A stretch of 64,000 bases of DNA. Origin: Norana najaformis. Lineage: Eukaryota > Annelida > Clitellata > Crassiclitellata > Hormogastridae. The notes beneath the pieces were generated by a model that was not told the origin of the DNA, made no database searches, and saw nothing but the letters and a program-made list of their open reading frames with translations. Location of the stretch: NCBI GenBank assembly GCA_964023275.1, contig OZ029920.1, forward strand, positions 2,140,572 through 2,204,571, given 5' to 3'. Shown here piece by piece: positions 10,990 through 21,151 of this stretch (positions are counted from its first letter, which is position 1; the number at the start of each line of letters is the position of its first letter). The translations under genes were made by a program, and so were the position numbers.

Positions 10990-12030
10990 TCAATACTTTG
11001 TGTAACCACCCTTGCTGCTAATGACTTGAGCAACACGCTTTGGCATCCCCTGTATCAGGCTTGGACACATGTCGCGGATGTCTTGATCATGATGCCAGAT
11101 TTGCAGTATGCATTCGATCAAGGAACGCTTAGTGGTGGGTTTCATTGCATTAACCTTGCGTTTCAGGAGATGCCAAAAATTCTCTATCGGATTCATATCC
11201 GGTGAATTGCCGGGCCAGCTTAGCAAAGGGATATTCTCCTGTCTGAGGAACTGAGTGACCCGTTTCGCGGTATGGCAAGGAGCTCCGTCTTGCATGAAAA
11301 TGCCATCGCCGTTAGGAAACCATGCGGCCATTTGGGGAAGCAGCCTAGCCCGCAACATTTCAATGTATTGGTCTTGGCGCATGATTCCGTTCACGATATA
11401 CAGACGGCCTGGACCTTGAGCAGAGATAGCGCCCCAAACCATAACGGAAGTCGGATGCTTGACGGTTGGGGAAACACATTCTGGAAGAAGATCTTCCTTG
11501 CTTCGTCGTCTAACGAACAATGACGACTCCCGAAGGATATCAATTTTGCTCTCAACACTGAAGCACACCTTCATCCAGTCATTGGCAGTCCAATCTTTGT
11601 ACTGTTTTGCCCATAACAACCTCTTCTTCATCATGGCCGGTGCGAGTTTGGCTTTCTTAACAGGACGCCGAGCAGTTAATCCAGCATTACACAACTCACG
11701 TCTCACAGTTCTGGGTGAAACCTTTACGCCATACTCTGATACCTGACGAGAGAGCTCACAACTTGTTGCTCTACGATTGGATTTACAGAGTTTGATCAGA
11801 ATTCGTCTGGTCCGAGTAGAAAACCTTGATTTCATGCCGCTACGCTGCCTGTTCTTGGTTCTTTCTTCACAGAAATCTTGACCAAGATCTAATTCTCTTT
11901 TAACTCTGTTAACAGAAGCTGCAGAAATGTCACATTTTTTAGCAATCTCCCTCTGACTGTAGCACTGCTCCTTAATCAAAGTTTTCACAGCAGAAACCTT
12001 CCGCAGTGTTAAATCTTTAATTTTACCCAT
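10990..12030 (-). pseudogene. Tc1-family transposase, open frame but first catalytic Asp changed
   Basis: This is a cut-and-paste transposase of the Tc1 DD34E group. The start was set at the ATG at 12028-12030 (MGKIKDL), typical of the family; a frame extension upstream to 12069 is probably untranslated. The product is 346 residues, the normal length. The amino-terminal third has paired-like helix-turn-helix domains (YSQREIAKKCDISAASVNRV). In the catalytic domain the second Asp is D248 (FMQDGAPCHTA) and the Glu is E283 (SPDMNPIENFW), 34 residues apart. The first Asp should be in the FS-D-E motif, but the sequence is FSVESK, so residue 159 is Val (GTT at 11554-11556). The frame is otherwise open, so loss of activity by a single base change is likely. 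Confidence 0.9.
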
Positions 12031-12402
12031 TTTCGATAATAAAAAAATAAAACTTTCCTGGAAAAACAATTACTTCAATGACAAATGACCTTCACCTACA
12101 TAACCAAAGAACATAATCTACTCAAAAACATAGATATCACTAGCGCAGAGCATTGATAATATAATTTCATGAACGTTTTACAGTTTCATTCGTGTGTTTC
12201 TAATGTTCTGACCTTTTACCCATTTTAGACAAAAGAAGAGAAATTTCCATGAAAAAATTCTTTTCCAATGAAAACTAACCTTCACCTATAACCAAAGAAT
12301 ATAATAAATTCAAAAAACCAAGATATTACTAGAGCAGAGCATTGAAAGCATAATTTTATACACTTTTCAGTGTTTTTTTCATGCGTTTCTAATGCTCTGG
12401 CC
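12021..12402 (+). repeat. Tandem duplication inside the Tc1 element, unit about 190 bp
   Basis: The stretch 12021-12212 (starting 'ttttacccatttt') is repeated in diverged form at 12213-12402. Both copies contain 'ccttcacctata/caca', 'aaccaaagaa', 'gcagagcattga' and an inverted-terminal-repeat-like end 'gtttctaatg(t/c)tctg'. The unit includes the 5' untranslated region and the ATG of the transposase, so the element carries a spare start-codon copy and a second, internal terminal repeat. Divergence between the copies shows the duplication is old. Confidence 0.85.
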
Positions 12403-12868
12403 AGCACTGTAGATGCCGCTAATAATAATAGGATCTATATATCTATATTTAAATAGCATTATGCACTTCTCAGTTTCGTTAAATGGCTAGCTTGCACATT
12501 AAACGATACATCAAGATACGGTTAGGTAGACATTAAAGGCCCGGACAGTCACAGGATGTCGCTAAACACTCGATTTTAATAATAATACGTTGTAGTAATC
12601 GCATCAGCAGAATTATACGTATTTTACCCTTTAGAACTAACACTCGACCTTCATTTCATAGTCTAGGAATATGGCCTTTTGAATGTATTAGCATGTTACA
12701 AATTGGTTTATTTATGTTTAAACTCAAGATAATCTATTACCTGTGGATTTCTATCATTGCTGCTGTATGAACTCGGATGTACATGGTCATTATAATCGCT
12801 CATCTCATATGTATCATAAGTATTCTGTTCGAACTAAAAATAGAGAGTTTAGTATTATTATTTGAGGA

Positions 12869-12970
12869 CCGTCATTCTGGAATTCTCTGCCAACTGTTCT
12901 GACTAGCTTGCCAACTTTATGCCAGTTCAAAACAAGTCTAAAATCTTATCTACACGATGCACTTAGTTAA
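12869..12970 (+). mobile_element. LINE 3' end relic (CR1/L2-like C-terminus)
   Basis: A 33-codon frame ending in TAA reads PSFWNSLP, then CQFKTSLKSYL. This is the 'WNSLP ... F+..LK..L' signature at the carboxy end of CR1/L2/Rex-type reverse transcriptases. Only this scrap is recognisable and the upstream part is missing. Confidence 0.65.
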
Positions 12971-13154
12971 GCTTTTGTTTGTGTTTACGCACTGGCATTG
13001 ATTACATTAATAACTCTTATATTCTAAATTATTAATTGATTTGCTCAGTATAATGCTGTCACTTATTTGCAATTCATGATGTAAACAGGTTACCTTTATC
13101 ATTTAAATGCTTTTGCCGGCCTAATTTATTTCTCACTTTAGTTCAATCTATAGT

Positions 13155-13394
13155 AAACTCCGCCTCTGACTTTAATCTGGTAGTGCCAGTCCCGAGCCTG
13201 GATGAAGGAGGAGGGCGACATCGACGGCCTTTAATGCCATAAGATGTGGTAAAACATTAAATCTACTACATTCTCTAGTTATAATCCGCCCTTGGCTTTA
13301 GTTGGATAGTGCCAGTCCCAAGTTTGGATAAAGGAGGAGAAAGACGTCAACGGCCTTTTATGCCAAAAGATGCCATGAAATATTTCGAACTACT
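13155..13394 (-). repeat. Two R1 copies in minus orientation
   Basis: Copies at about 13155-13262 and 13284-13394 both begin with the 'ccgcc...ctttaatctgg/tttagttgga' region and include 'agtgccagtccc' and 'ggataaaggaggag', then the core. They are about 85 percent alike by eye. The pair may be a local duplication, as the spacing between them is only about 20 bp. Confidence 0.75.
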
Positions 13395-13867
13395 TTTAAT
13401 TACAGCGATTTGAAATGCCTGCGTTTAGACACCTTTAAATTGCTTTCTCTGACTTAATATACTTATCACTCCCGTTCAGCCACTCGTTAATCTCTGCAAC
13501 GCGAAGTAAGGTAAGGTCGACGGCAACAGCCAACAGAGCCACGACGATTATAATACATTGAAACGCTGTCCATCGCAGATCGATCTGGTGGATCAAGTTC
13601 TGCCCGAAAGCCACGTTTTCTTCAACCTCCGAGGGATGACGTTGAATAAGTTATCATCCGTCAACTCAAGATGGAAACCTGTTAGTTAGACTCATCGTGT
13701 CTGCATATGCGCGCGAGTCTGCTACTGGCGACATTTCTATTTATCTAAATACTCCACCCTAACTGATGGAATTTCTGTTCTTAATTACATTTAACATCGA
13801 TTAGGCTAACTTATTTAGCACCTATATAGAAATAAACAAATAAGAAAAATACTTACTTACATAGTGC

Positions 13868-13990
13868 TTAGTCAGTCCTGTGCAGGTCTGCACATTTGGC
13901 AACACAGCTTCTGCATTCATCTCTGGTGACCGCCAGTCTTCCTGCCTCATCCCATGACATCTCCAAACATCGAAGATCGCAGATAGGAGC
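13868..13990 (-). mobile_element. LINE C-terminal relic
   Basis: On the minus strand a 40-codon frame ends at TAA (13868-13870) and reads MSWDEAGRLAVTRDECRSC, then CADLHRTD. This is the tail typical of RTE/L1-like reverse-transcriptase ORFs (a 'W.DA..LA.DR..WR.LV..C' pattern). Just past the stop the minus strand reads 'gtaagtaagta', which looks like a simple-repeat LINE tail. Confidence 0.6.
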
Positions 13991-14750
13991 TTCTAAGGAT
14001 TTTTATTTTCAGGTTTTTGTCGAACAACTGTTATTCGAGTTTTTTGTTCGAGGACTTAATTACTCGAGGATTATTTTGTTGGAGGATTTTATTCCTAGTC
14101 TGCGAATAGTGTGAATTTTTAATCTATGGTAATGTTTTCTAGTGAGCGAAGTATTGAACGAAACTGAAGAAGTTATTACGTTGTTTAAAGCGAATTAAGG
14201 GTGTTGAAACAAAGCTTTCAATATTAGTTGGTATAAAAGATATAAGTAGCTCGTGGTGACCTGGCCCGCTAACGTCGATCTTATAATTATTTTTGGGAGA
14301 GCCCTACACTGTTAAATTCTTACACTATTACTTTATCGTATTTTTATATAAATGTTCAAAAATTTATCTTTAGCATTATGCGTTTGTCGCCATCTCGTGA
14401 CTGACGGGGACTTTTCAAGTCGCTATTATCTTACACCTTTCGTTGTTTCAGTCTGATACTGTAATCGCTTCGATACACAGAGCAGTTAAACGAATTCATT
14501 ATCCACTAATATTTGGCTTAGGAAATTCTTTCAGCTAACAATTCAGAGCAGTGCATTTGATGATCTCAAAATAAACTCAATTACATTACGATTATCTTTA
14601 ATTTAATTTAATTAACTCCAACGGTGTGACCCATGCCTTTCCACTAAACACCTGAGAACTACATTTCGTGTTTTTAACCTGGGCCCTGTTTTAAAGCTCA
14701 GGCTACTACTATCTAAACAAGAGTAAATTGTTTATTTTTCGCACCTCTCA
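13991..14750. other. AT-rich stretch without recognised features
   Basis: No gene, repeat family or RNA gene is recognised, apart from weak R2-like words near 14100 and 14650. A 72-codon ORF at 13896-14114 overlaps the opposite-strand LINE relic and has no recognisable domain. Confidence 0.4.
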
Positions 14751-15572
14751 ACACGGCATTGGCGGAGTTAAGAGGTATATATAGTAGTAGTAGTTCCTCA
14801 GTTTAACGACAGCTTATGACATCAAAGGCCGTTGCCGTCGCCCTCCTCCTTTATCCAATCTTGGGACTGGCACTACCCCCAAACAAGGAAATGGTGGAGT
14901 TGAAATATATAAGTTCCGTAAAAGCAATTTAAAGGTGTCTAATCACAGACCCTTCAAATTGCTAGTATTAGTAATTTCGACTGCACACGACATCTCGTGG
15001 CTTTCAGGACCATTATTGACTGCATAATTATTATAGTAGTATTTCTGACATTGAGAACTACTACAAACAATTTTTGCTACCGACGTCAGCGATTTCGATG
15101 ACATAAGATGTCGTTAAACAGTGGGAACCAAGAAACCGGCCATTAACGTTGATCTTATTTTACTCTGCTTTAAAGTCGGCTATGAACAAAAACCTAGTGA
15201 GTGTAGTAGTTCCAATGGGTAACGACAACTTATGGCATCAAAGGCCAGGCTTGGGACTGGCACTACCCGATTTAAAGGCAATGGCGCGGTTAAATGTGCT
15301 CGATTATATATGATCAACCTATAACGTAAAAAAAACGAAATAAAGGTGTCAAAGCTGTAATGGTAGTAACCAGTTTTTACGAACTTTCTGAGGATTATGC
15401 GGTTGTTAAAATTTTTAAATTCGATCTAACTTTACCTTACACAACCCACTTTGGATACATTTTATTTGTTAATAATGATGAATTATAAGAGGCCGCTTTT
15501 GTTTTAAGTTAAATCACGGTCGACGTCAATTGCTGTGGCAGCCGTCTACGATGCAGTTAAATAAATATATAT
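14751..15572. repeat. R1 and R2 copies
   Basis: R1 plus copies lie at about 14784-14901 and 15203-15292. The second has lost the 'gttgccgtcgccctcctcc' part of the element, a clean internal deletion. An R1 3'-end scrap (about 14752-14770) and R2 fragments (about 14930, 15085-15120, 15520-15560) fill the rest. No gene is seen. Confidence 0.65.
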
Positions 15573-16105
15573 GAGCTGGAAGACTGCCACCGTTAAGTCA
15601 CTGCTCTAGTCTCGGCCACTGCCGTACTTCGGGTGGTGCCAGTCCAAAGCCCGGATAAAGAAGGAGGGCGACGTCAACGGACTTCGATGACATAAGATGA
15701 CGTTAATATGCGTGCAGATGAAACAGAAGACGACGAGACTGTGGGCCTGACATGTCCAGGTCTAATATAGGCGCCCTAATATTTAATAATTATACGGACT
15801 TTCTCAACTTTCTTGTGGAGATATGCATCCTTGATGACGAAGATTCATCTGAAATGAGTGGCGAATACCATGGTGCCTCGCTGCCTATCTTTCTCTCGTC
15901 TCTATCCGTCTGTGTTTGCGTTTGTGTGTTAGTCGATGAATTCCAGAGGCCTCTCTATCTTGGCGTAAAACCCCGTAAGCCAAGAAGTAGATTTTGTGTT
16001 GTGTTTTTGTCGTCTTGTGCCGGGGGGGACTCGATGAAGGAGAACGGAGAGACGGAAGGCGATGAGTCTCAGGAGACGGAGGCAAGAGCTGGAAGACTGC
16101 CACCG
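15573..16105. other. Stretch bounded by 20-bp direct repeats
   Basis: The 20-mer starting 'gagctggaagactgccaccg' occurs at 15573-15592 and again at 16086-16105. Between the copies lie an R1 minus copy (about 15610-15702) and a 133-codon ORF (15752-16153) with an acidic/Ser segment and a C-terminal 'SPKRLRLFD'. The ORF is not recognised. The identical direct repeats could be a target duplication of one composite insertion of about 490 bp, or a local duplication. Confidence 0.5.
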
Positions 16106-17481
16106 AACGGCAACAACAAATTAAGTCCTAAAAGACTTCGCTTATTTGATTGAATTAAAATTTATTCGCTGGATGGCGATAGTGATTACATTATGTCACA
16201 TTTACCCGTTCTCGGACACTTAATGCTTATGCTCTGTTGGGCCTGTTCAGAGAATAGAAGAAACTTTTAATTCTAGTCTAATAGCATGAGGCATGTTTAG
16301 ACATTTCCCCGACTTTTTATATCTCTATTTTTTCAGCCGTGGGGTCTGCATTATGAGATGATGTTATTATTTCACCTGATGTTATGTTATTATTTCACAA
16401 ATTTGTTCATATGAATAGTAGAACTCTGAAATTCTCGAATGTACCCCTTCGTGATTAAATTTAGAAAATAGTCATAACAGCTAGAAGATATCATTAAACT
16501 CGAAATATACTATTAAATAACTAATAATACTAGGCTGCATTTAAACACCTTTAAAAAGCTTTATCCGATATCTTATATTACCCCTTATCGTTTTAACGGT
16601 GACCTTTTTCAAATAGCGTACCTAAGCAGTTAAGGTCGACATGGGAAGCGTATACATCGATAAAACTCGATGCTTCTGAATCAATGTGCGGGTCCGGTTT
16701 AAAAGTGAGACAGCTCACTGTTTCACCGAGGTAATGACTTCCTTACTGACGCTAAACGTTTGTAACGATTAATAATATTTCGCTAGTGTTAGACACCTTC
16801 GATTCGCTTTTAATAGAATCGAGCGTTTAACGGTTAATTTCCGCGAGGGCTGTTGATATCTACTTTTGCTAACGTTTTTAGTCTAACAGACGTCGACTGT
16901 ACAATTGGGTTCCTCTCCACGAGACGTCGTTCCATCAAATTTTATGAATATTTTAAAATAGTTTTTGTTTAACGACGCTGTGCCATAAAGAAGATTATTT
17001 GCGTGGCCCTCCTCCTTTATCCAGGCTTCGAACTGGCACACCAGACTTCACCACCAGAATAGAATCGGCACTGGAAGAGTTTGCAAGTGATTAATTAAAC
17101 AAAAAATGCGCGATTAGTGAACGTTTCCATTGTTAAGGCGTTAAGTCTCAAAAGCATATTTAGTTTTTCAGAACTACGACACTAGTAGTTTTCAGTGTTT
17201 AACGACAGCTTATGGCATCAAAGGCCGTTAACTTCGCCCTCCTCCTTCATCCGTGCTTGGGACTGACACTACACGAGTAGGACAAGTAGCTGAGTTCATT
17301 GTCCAGGTTGACGACATAGTGGAATATATTAAGTTCGAAAAAGCGATAAAGGTGTCTAACTATAGCGCAATATTAATTACTATATCGACATCTTACGTGA
17401 CCAAGACCGGTCACTTCTAGATACTTCCTCACATAGTAACACACAACTCTTGTGCCCACAGGGATAGTTTATTTTCCGATT

Positions 17482-17643
17482 AGTAGTAGTTCTTCAGTTT
17501 AACGACATCTTATGGCATCAAAGACCGTTGCCGTCGCCCTCCTCCTTTATCCAGGCGTGCCAGTCCCAAGCCTGGATAAAGGAGGAGGGCGACGGCAACG
17601 GCATTTGATGCCATAAGCTGTCGTTAAACGGAAGAACTACTAC
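17482..17643. repeat. Head-to-head R1 pair forming a hairpin
   Basis: A plus-orientation R1 half (17482-17556) is followed directly by a minus-orientation copy (17557-17643). The arms pair over about 70 bp with few mismatches: 'gtagtagttcttcag' at the left edge complements 'gaagaactactac' at the right edge. A transcript or single strand would fold into a long stem. Confidence 0.85.
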
Positions 17644-18207
17644 TAAACGCTTGTCATTAATTAGGACAGTTATAAAAGCGAGGGTCGATGTTAAAGGCTG
17701 ACAGCCACAGGATGTCGTGAAACACTTGATAATACAATTATTTCTACTGCCTCGTTTAACTCAAATTTCCACAAAATAGAGAATTATATAAGGCTGAATC
17801 AATCAATTTTAAAGGTGTCCAAAGAGATGTTAATATGTAGTATCGACTGCTACCGACATCTTGTGGCTGTCAGAGCCGTTAACATCGACCATTCCTTTCA
17901 TTTGGAAAGGTTGCTCGTGTTGCTAGCGATTAGTAGTACTTCCAGTTTATAACGACCTCTTATGGCGGTGGCGGAGTTCTTGCTACCGATTGAGCGAATA
18001 TAGTGAAAAATTACCGGGGTTCAGGCCATACGGTCGCTATATAAAACCGAGTACATTTACATTTACACGCTGAAAACTGAGGCATCCCACTTTAAAACCC
18101 GTTCCGATGCATTCGAGCGAGAGACATTGTGTGTTCAACGATATATAACGGTTGAAAAGGCCGTTCACGTCGATCTAACGTTACATACGTGTAAAAGTAC
18201 TACCATC

Positions 18208-18351
18208 TGCGAAAGCTACTAAAGTAGTAGTTCCTCAGTTTAACGACAGCTTATGGCATCAAAGGCCGTTGCCGTCGCCCTCCTCCTTTATCCAGGCTTG
18301 GGACTGGCACTACCCCAAACAAGGCAGTGGCGGAGTTGCGAAAGCTACTAA
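18208..18351 (-). mobile_element. R1 SINE-like copy with 15-bp target duplication
   Basis: The 114-bp element (18223-18336) is flanked by the perfect 15-mer 'tgcgaaagctactaa' at 18208-18222 and 18337-18351. Target duplications of this length are typical of LINE-type (target-primed) retroposition. The strand is given as minus because on that strand the element ends in 'gaggaactactact', a short (ACT)n tail, as expected for a retroposon 3' end, and contains a B-box-like stretch (variants read 'agttcgaagcc'). Orientation remains an inference. No coding capacity. Confidence 0.8.
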
Positions 18352-18960
18352 TCGAACGCATAATCGGTAATATAACGCTTGGGATACATCCATTTAAAGG
18401 TGTCTAATCGGAATCTAGGATTACAGGTTTGTTAGTAATTTAATAGTGACGTAGATCTTCCAATATTTTACATTTAATTGCCATTGGAAACATTAATGAA
18501 TTTAAGAGTTTTAATTGTCATATATAAATTTGTTAATTAATAACAACGAGTATTAAACGACATGTTATGCCTGCCAGACCTATTATACACCAGCATTCTG
18601 CAAGTTTCTAAATAAAATTAATAATACTTGCGCCTGGTTTTCTCATGGACAGTCACAATTATTTCTATATCTACAGTATTTGTTGCGATTGAACGAAAGC
18701 GAGGATTGTACAAGACATTGCATATGATGAAAAAACGATAAAAGGAGGAGGAGGAGGAAGAAGAAGCAGGAGGAGTAAGAGGTGGTTAGCTCAATTTTGC
18801 TGTGATACCACCTTCTTGTGTTTTTATTAAATATTTAATTTTCAATTTTAATTGTATTTCATGACTGCCAGAGACTCTTGCAATGGAGTTTAGCTTCGCG
18901 TGAGAGACTAGTAAAAAGACCCAATCATGTTGTTGTTGTCCATGGGTTTAACGGCATCTT

Positions 18961-21150
18961 ATGGCAACTAAGGCCGTTGACGTCTTCGATCATAGGACCG
19001 GATAGTTTCATAGGACCCAATCATAGGACGAAAATAAGTTTTATATAACAACCGAAAAATCGATTTAAAGGTGTCTAAAAAGAGCGTAATAATTTTGATA
19101 CGACCAAGACTTTAACGACATCTTACGGCTACCTTGTCCTTGTTGACGTTGACTTTATCATACAACCGCCTTTATTGTTATGGCATCTCTATTACTGAGC
19201 AAAGACTTCTAATAAAAACGTTATTTCACATTCAGAGTTGTATAGTTATGCTGGCAGCGCTTTTGTTTGGCAGGCCAGCTTAAAACGTGCCAACATTGAG
19301 TGCTTTGATACACACACACGTTAAGCACTCGATTCTACTAATAATTTATTGCGCCTGTTTGCACACTTTTAAACCCTTTTTATCAGTTCAATCGTCTAAC
19401 AGTGAGAACTGTGAAAGATTTTTATGTCGTATGGTAGGGTAGGGTTTAATGCTTTAATTAACTTTTTCCACTTTATAAGTGCCTGGCATTTCTCAATTAC
19501 GAGCGTCAGATTAGGCTACAGACGAAGGGTGACGTTGATATCAACGACCCTATCGCTACTTCCAACTTACTAATCAAATTCCTCTGTGTTTTCTTCTTAT
19601 GTGTTTTGGGGCATCTATGTGTTCTGTGAAGACCGAATGCAAGTGAATAGGATCCCCATCATCTGCCTCCGGTCTTCACAGAACACCAAGAAGACACAAG
19701 ATACACCAGAAAGCCAGCGATAAACGAGCTGAATTATCAACAGAAATTTATGAACACCAAACTCTGGCTAAATAAGAAGTTTAAAGGCGTCAACGGCCAC
19801 TTTAGCAAATGGGAATCAAATGTTTCAAAGGTCCAGATAGAAGGCAAGTTAAGGTCGACCTCAACTGCCCTGGCAGACAAACGATTTCGTTGAACAATGT
19901 ATATTAGCAAATTTTTCAATTATGAATTCATTTTCAGCTCAAATTCTGAATTCAACATAGGAAACTAGCCATTAAAATAGTTCATTTACTCCTTGCTTCC
20001 GTTCTTCACAGCATTCACAGTGAGACACTATGGAGTTGAATGTATGATCCCTATGGTTGAATCTTGCTCTGATTTACACGGTGGGCGAATAATGCGCTGC
20101 TATAGTCAGCAGTGGCTCCCTCTGTCCGTGCGAGATCCAACTGCCTTCCTTCCGACTATGCAGGGTAAGATCAACGACAACGGAAGCAAAAAGATGTCGC
20201 TAAACAAAGGAAATCACTATTAATCGTACATTTGCATTCAATCGGTTGCAAACTCTTCCACTGTATTTTATCGGTTGGAGCTCGTTCGAAGCCTGGATAA
20301 AGCAGGAGGCAACGCAAATCATCTTCGTTATGGCACAGCGCCCTTAAACAGAAATAAATATAAAAATCGTCAATTCCGATGAATCCGGTGAATCGATATC
20401 CCGCGGAGAAGAACATAGAATACCGTCGATGTCGGTTAATTTAAACAAAGGAGGAGGGCGACGGCACCAACCTTTGATGTCATAAGACGTCTTTAAACTA
20501 AGTAACTAATGGCCGATAATGTAACGGTGATAAGGTCGATATTAACGACCATGACAGCCATAAGATGTCATTAAACATCGCGATTTGTAGGTCATTTGGT
20601 GTAGTGGGTCAAGCGACAACGCAGTTCGATGCCCTCAGCCAACCACATCACTGTTCCTTCTATTTTCGACATATGCTGAAGTGGACGTTCCGCACCATTT
20701 CTGGTCCGCAGTGTTCGTCCTTTCCAAGGAAGGTTTAAGATTGAACGATCGCTTCCTTAAGGGAGGCAACGCTGTAAATTTCTGTCTCGGGTCCGACTCT
20801 ATGTCGTTCCCTTTTTGTTTCAGTGCTGACCAGCGGGATTACTCAAATGAGCCTCATGTGCTCCATATGCTGCGATTTGCAGAAAGAAGGGTAGCTTCCC
20901 CATTTATTTTAACTGTCTCCTATTATTATAGTGGCGCTATGGAAGGGCTCCGGTTGCATCTGTATAGATTCGGAAAAGGCAGTGTAATAGATACGTTACT
21001 TTACATATGTAGTCTAATCCGACGTCGACCGTACCCTGGGGTCTTCTCCGTGAGACAATGATTCATCACAATTTAGGACTATTAAAGAGTCTTTGCGGGT
21101 ATTTATTTATTTCCAAAGTTTAACGACGTCCGATGGCTATAGTGTATGCT
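18961..21150. repeat. R2, R1b and R5 copies; no gene
   Basis: R2 units occur near 19062-19160 and 19840-19890 (minus core), and an R1b minus copy at about 20235-20370. R1-like and R2-like cores lie at 20440-20580, and an R5 minus copy at about 20598-20822. ORFs at 20681-21061 and 20171-20416 run through these repeats and are not taken as genes. Confidence 0.55.
19619..19686. other. Perfect 17-bp inverted repeat with 34-bp loop
   Basis: The arm 'gtgttctgtgaagaccg' at 19619-19635 is exactly complementary to 19670-19686. Weaker pairing continues outward through 'ttcttctt' and 'aagaag'. It could be a small foldback element or a hairpin RNA; no other evidence is available. Confidence 0.7.
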
Positions 21151-21151
21151 A

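Larger units (their letters stand above)
10656..12409 (-). mobile_element. Tc1-like DNA transposon, full length
   Basis: Both ends carry a perfect 25-bp inverted repeat starting 'cagtgctggccagagcat' (10656-10680 and 12385-12409). The element is flanked by TA on each side (10654-10655 and 12410-12411), the duplication expected for Tc1/mariner. The single transposase gene is on the minus strand. The insertion split an R2 copy: the core (gacgccaatggccgagacag) is on the left flank and the R2 continuation (gatgccgctaataataat) on the right. At the right end a stretch of about 190 bp is present twice in tandem. Confidence 0.95.
12412..13867. repeat. Repeat block with R1 and R2 copies
   Basis: No gene is seen. 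It contains R2 fragments (for example about 12510-12590 and 13425-13445), a LINE relic (12869-12970) and two R1 copies in minus orientation (about 13155-13262 and 13284-13394) next to each other. The stretch 13560-13860 shows no recognisable feature. Confidence 0.55.
16154..18960. repeat. Dense plus-orientation R1/R2 repeat block
   Basis: No gene is seen. R1 or R1b copies at about 16965-17060 (R1b), 17183-17296, 17482-17643 (inverted pair) and 18223-18336 alternate with R2 units ('aaggtgtctaa' motif at about 17347, 17815 and 18397, with the core following 45-60 bp later). A purine-rich patch (18738-18782) with repeated 'gga' is also present. Confidence 0.65.

Noticed and set aside
10508-11005. 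165-codon plus-strand ORF with several Cys (CTKLRMCTSTCSSKC)
   Set aside because: It crosses the left end of the Tc1 element and an R2 fragment, so it is chance sequence at a transposon boundary.
11272-11746. Plus-strand ORFs at 11.3-11.7 kb
   Set aside because: They are antisense shadows of the Tc1 transposase gene.
15752-16153. 133-codon ORF as a host gene
   Set aside because: No recognisable domain, a (GT)-rich tract gives VCVCVCV, and it lies within a stretch bounded by direct repeats; kept only as part of that feature.
20681-21061. 126-codon ORF (MDVPHHFWSAVFVL)
   Set aside because: It reads antisense through an R5 copy; the conserved R5 frame is on the other strand.
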